Assembly (NCBI GenBank): GCA_013331965.1 | Contig: DUFL01000023.1 | Span: forward strand, 1-7,032 | DNA length: 7,032 bases | Reading direction: 5' to 3' | Origin: Candidatus Woesearchaeota archaeon | GTDB lineage: Archaea > Nanobdellota > Nanobdellia > Woesearchaeales > UBA10107 | In this document: piece after piece, positions 4,801-7,032 of the stretch | Position numbering within the stretch: position 1 is the first letter of the stretch | How the letters are laid out: every line of letters starts with the position of its first letter | Notes under the pieces: generated by a model | The model's database searches: none | Seen by the model: the letters and a program-made list of their open reading frames with translations, nothing else | Told to the model about the DNA's origin: nothing | Position numbers and translations under genes: made by a program

Positions 4801-5160
4801 ATGGTGTTAGAATATTTCAGCATAGCTTACCTTCTTTTGAATAATTTCTTTGCAAGCCATGTTGTATTAATATCACATATGTTTGCTGCTGTTTTCCTTG
4901 TTCTGACGGAAATGACAATGAACATGAGGGTAATAACCCCCATTCTTGACGGGATAGAGGGAATATTCTTGGGAAACATTCCTCTGCTGCCGAGCATGAT
5001 ATCCGCCTTGATTTTCATAGTTTGGGCCACAGTATCCATCTATGTATATCAGATAGCATTTCAATGGCTGTTGAACAGATATGAAAATCATTTAACTCTA
5101 ATTATACTTGTCATGTTTGTTTTGACAACGATTGGGATAAATATCAAATACAGGGATTAA
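4801..5160 (+). CDS. Small multi-pass membrane protein, unrecognised
   Basis: I do not recognise this family. The 119-residue protein is mostly hydrophobic. Likely membrane segments are about 6-39 (long enough for one long or two short helices, with H20 and H26), 61-89 (LLPSMISALIFIVWATVSIYV core) and 97-114 (HLTLIILVMFVLTTIGINI). A loop of about 40-60 holds D50, E53 and G residues between the first and second blocks. The tail IKYRD is short and charged. There are no enzymatic motifs and no cleavable signal peptide. It sits between a divergent trm1 and the downstream aIF5B, which has its own TATA box, so no functional link is evident. The ATG is supported by the TATA spacing. Confidence 0.75.
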   Translation: MVLEYFSIAYLLLNNFFASHVVLISHMFAAVFLVLTEMTMNMRVITPILDGIEGIFLGNIPLLPSMISALIFIVWATVSIYVYQIAFQWLLNRYENHLTLIILVMFVLTTIGINIKYRD

Positions 5161-5181
5161 TTTTTAAACAACATAACAATC

Positions 5182-5189
5182 TTTAAAAA
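5182..5189 (+). promoter_or_regulatory. infB: TATA box of aIF5B (leaderless)
   Basis: TTTAAAAA at 5182-5189 is centred about 26 bp before the ATG at 5212. The predicted mRNA starts at the initiation codon. No Shine-Dalgarno-like sequence lies in the 20 nt before the ATG, consistent with leaderless translation. Confidence 0.65.
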
Positions 5190-5211
5190 GCACCTTCTAA
5201 ACGTTATTTCT

Positions 5212-6960
5212 ATGCCAATAAGAAGCCCTATTTGTACAGTAGTTGGTCATGTAGACCACGGAAAATCAAGCGTTCTGGACTGGATTAGAGGGAGTAATAT
5301 TGTTGCTTCAGAACCAGGAGCGATTACGCAATCGATTGGAGCTTCAAACATCCCTTTGGATGTTATCAAACAAAAGTGTGGAGTTTTGCTGGAAAAACTT
5401 AATATTAACTTCACGATACCCGGATTATTGTTTATTGATACTCCCGGCCACGCCGCGTTCACAAACCTAAGAAAGCGAGGAGGAAACTTAGCAGATATTG
5501 CAATAGTTGTCGTTGATATAAATGAAGGATTCAAGCCTCAGACAATCGAAGCGATTGAAATTCTTAAAAGCTATAAAACTCCATTCATAATTGCTGCAAA
5601 TAAAATTGATTTGATAAATGGGTGGACGCAGAAAGAAAAATTAGTTCTTCAAAATATTGAACTGCAAAATGACCATGTAAAGCAGTTCTTTGAAGAAAAG
5701 TTATATACGTTAGTACGTTCACTATATGACGTTGCAAAAATGGATGGAGAAAGATTTGACAGAGTTACAGATTATACGAAACAAGTTGCGATAGTCCCAT
5801 GCTCAGCAAGAACAGGAGAGGGGCTGCCTGAATTACTTATGTCGTTGATTGGGATGGCCCAGAAGTATCTGGAGAAGAACCTAGAAATCAAATCAAAAGA
5901 AGCAAAAGCCATTGTTTTGGAAGTAAAAGAAGCAAAGGGACTTGGAAAGGCATTAGATGTCATATTATTTGATGGAGTATTGAAAACAAACGATACTTTA
6001 GTTATCGGCGGATTGGATAAACCTATTGTTACTAAAGTAAAAGCATTATTTGTCCCTCAGAGAATGGGGGAGTTAAGATATGAAAAGACAAAGTTTGATT
6101 CTGTAAAGGAAGTAGTCGCTGCATCTGCGATTAGAATATCTGCAAATGACATTGGAAATGTAGTTTCTGGAGTTCCTTTAGTTTCAGCAAATGATATTGA
6201 AGAAGCGAAAGAAGAAGTTCAGAAAGAAATTGAGGAAGTTACCTTGCATACCGATGCAAACGGAGTGGTAATTAAAGCAGATTCATTAGGAAGCTTGGAA
6301 GCATTGATGGTTCTGCTTAGAGAAAAGAAAATACCAGTGGGTTCTGCTTCAATCGGAAATATAACAAGAAAAGATTTAGCTAATGCTGAAACACAGCATG
6401 CAAAAGATCCTCTGTTTGGAGTGATTCTTGGATTTAATGTCAATTCAGATATTACAAATCCAAAAATTAAAATTTTAACTAATAATATTATTTATAGATT
6501 AATTGAAGACTTTGAAACGTGGAAGATGGATTCTGAAAAACAGATTGAGCAAAAAGCACTTGAAGGATTAGTTAGACCTTGCAAGATACAATTATTGAAG
6601 AACTACATATTCAGGCAAAGCAATCCTGCAGTCATCGGTGTTGAAGTACTTTCCGGAAAATTAAAAGCAGGAGTTCCGTTGATGGATAAGAACGGAAAGC
6701 AGATTACAACAGCAAAAGCGATTCAGGTTGAAAAAGAAAGCGTCAATGAATTAGAAGAAGGAAAGCAAGGGGCTGTTTCTCTTGACCATGTTGTGATTGG
6801 AAGAACTTTGAACGGAAACGAAGTTTTATATTCTTCAATTCCAGCTTCAGATTTCAAGAAGATGAAAGAGTTCAAGCGCGCATTGACCTCTAAAGAGATT
6901 GAAACAATCAAAGAGATTGCAATTATAATGAGAAAAGAGAATCCGGTTTGGGGAATATGA
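5212..6960 (+). CDS. infB: Translation initiation factor aIF5B (IF2 family GTPase)
   Basis: aIF5B is the ribosome-dependent GTPase that promotes subunit joining and stabilises initiator tRNA. The 582-residue length is normal for archaea, which lack the long N-terminal extension of eukaryotic eIF5B. G1 is GHVDHGKSS (12-20), the switch I Thr is in GAITQSIGAS (36-45), G3 is DTPGHAAF (76-83, with catalytic H80), G4 is NKID (130-133), and G5 is SARTGEG (198-204). Domain II (~228-330), domain III (~345-430), a linking helix (~430-450) and domain IV (~450-545) follow, then C-terminal helices ending NPVWGI. Switch I reads TQSIG where archaeal members usually have TQHIG. No intein interrupts the P-loop. 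It follows the membrane protein by 51 bp but has its own TATA box. Confidence 0.97.
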   Translation: MPIRSPICTVVGHVDHGKSSVLDWIRGSNIVASEPGAITQSIGASNIPLDVIKQKCGVLLEKLNINFTIPGLLFIDTPGHAAFTNLRKRGGNLADIAIVVVDINEGFKPQTIEAIEILKSYKTPFIIAANKIDLINGWTQKEKLVLQNIELQNDHVKQFFEEKLYTLVRSLYDVAKMDGERFDRVTDYTKQVAIVPCSARTGEGLPELLMSLIGMAQKYLEKNLEIKSKEAKAIVLEVKEAKGLGKALDVILFDGVLKTNDTLVIGGLDKPIVTKVKALFVPQRMGELRYEKTKFDSVKEVVAASAIRISANDIGNVVSGVPLVSANDIEEAKEEVQKEIEEVTLHTDANGVVIKADSLGSLEALMVLLREKKIPVGSASIGNITRKDLANAETQHAKDPLFGVILGFNVNSDITNPKIKILTNNIIYRLIEDFETWKMDSEKQIEQKALEGLVRPCKIQLLKNYIFRQSNPAVIGVEVLSGKLKAGVPLMDKNGKQITTAKAIQVEKESVNELEEGKQGAVSLDHVVIGRTLNGNEVLYSSIPASDFKKMKEFKRALTSKEIETIKEIAIIMRKENPVWGI

Positions 6961-6966
6961 GAAACG

Positions 6967-7032
6967 TCAAATCAAAGATTTGTCTATCTCATTTCGTACG
7001 AGGTACTCAATGAGACACTTAAACTTCCTGAA
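6967..7032 (-). CDS. Possible C-terminus of a convergent gene (partial)
   Basis: On the minus strand an open frame runs from the window edge to a TGA at 6969-6967. It encodes FRKFKCLIEYLVRNEI followed by DKSLI, 21 residues of plausible helical, charged composition. It would converge with aIF5B, leaving 6 bp between the stops, a tight arrangement like DUF1653/trm1. With so few codons, and with the plus strand also open here, this is only a suggestion. Function cannot be judged. Confidence 0.3.
   Translation of the reverse strand, partial: FRKFKCLIEYLVRNEIDKSLI
6968..6982. other. infB: Small hairpin after aIF5B
   Basis: CAAATC (6968-6973) and GATTTG (6977-6982) pair perfectly around AAA, starting 8 nt after the aIF5B stop. 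It could mark the 3' end of the aIF5B mRNA. The stem is weak, and no T-run follows, so a terminator role is uncertain. Confidence 0.35.
6987..7015. repeat. Inverted repeat TCTCATT/AATGAGA with central palindrome
   Basis: TCTCATT (6987-6993) and AATGAGA (7009-7015) are exact reverse complements 15 bp apart. Between them lie the perfect palindrome TCGTACGA (6994-7001) and GAG-GTA-CTC. It may be a structured 3' region or chance symmetry within a coding end; the window stops too soon to tell. Confidence 0.35.

Noticed and set aside
5212..6960. Intein or frameshift in aIF5B
   Set aside because: All five G motifs and all four domains are continuous in one frame of normal length.
1..7032. CRISPR array, insertion sequence, transposase, tRNA or rRNA gene
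   Set aside because: No regularly spaced repeats, no transposase motifs, and no tRNA T-arm with matching stems were seen on either strand.

Overview
The window looks like a piece of an AT-rich archaeal chromosome. An Orc1/Cdc6 initiator, an archaeal Trm1 tRNA methyltransferase and an aIF5B translation factor are all present, and several promoters have a TATA box about 25 bp upstream of the ATG, which implies leaderless mRNAs. The short, compact genes and a Trm1 without a zinc-finger insert would fit a small-genome (DPANN-type) archaeon, but that placement is inference only.

Layout. From left to right on the minus strand there is a small unrecognised ORF (21-176), a gene for an HD-GYP-like metal phosphohydrolase (279-1148) and orc1/cdc6 (1253-2431). 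Transcription runs from cdc6 leftwards through the HD gene. Next comes a 384-bp non-coding region (2432-2815) packed with structure. It holds three tandem perfect stem-loops in the cdc6 leader, two TATA-like elements, three copies of CTTCCGTT, a perfect 10-bp palindrome, an 11-bp inverted repeat with arms 99 bp apart, and a GC-rich double hairpin. Because it lies next to cdc6 and divides diverging genes, it is the best candidate here for a replication origin, and it may also contain a small RNA. On the plus strand a double winged-helix protein (2816-3379) and a DUF1653 protein (3381-3611) form a tight two-gene operon. This operon converges with, and overlaps by 8 bp, the minus-strand trm1 (3604-4668). 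Trm1 diverges from a small unrecognised membrane protein (4801-5160), which is followed by aIF5B (5212-6960). The last 72 bases may hold the C-terminus of a convergent minus-strand gene.

How the parts relate. Trm1 and aIF5B serve tRNA modification and ribosomal subunit joining. Cdc6 serves replication initiation. The HD-GYP-like protein is the functional unknown of the cdc6 unit: HD-GYP enzymes are typically bacterial cyclic-dinucleotide phosphodiesterases, and this one has altered metal-site residues.

Two patterns cross gene borders. First, the three minus-strand genes on the left share a 5-6 G tract 4-6 nt before the ATG (Shine-Dalgarno type), while four other genes appear leaderless. Second, the cdc6-HD unit is bracketed by perfect hairpins. 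Two of these share the stem GTGAAG/CTTCAC but carry different classic stable tetraloops on the minus-strand RNA (GAAA and TTCG).
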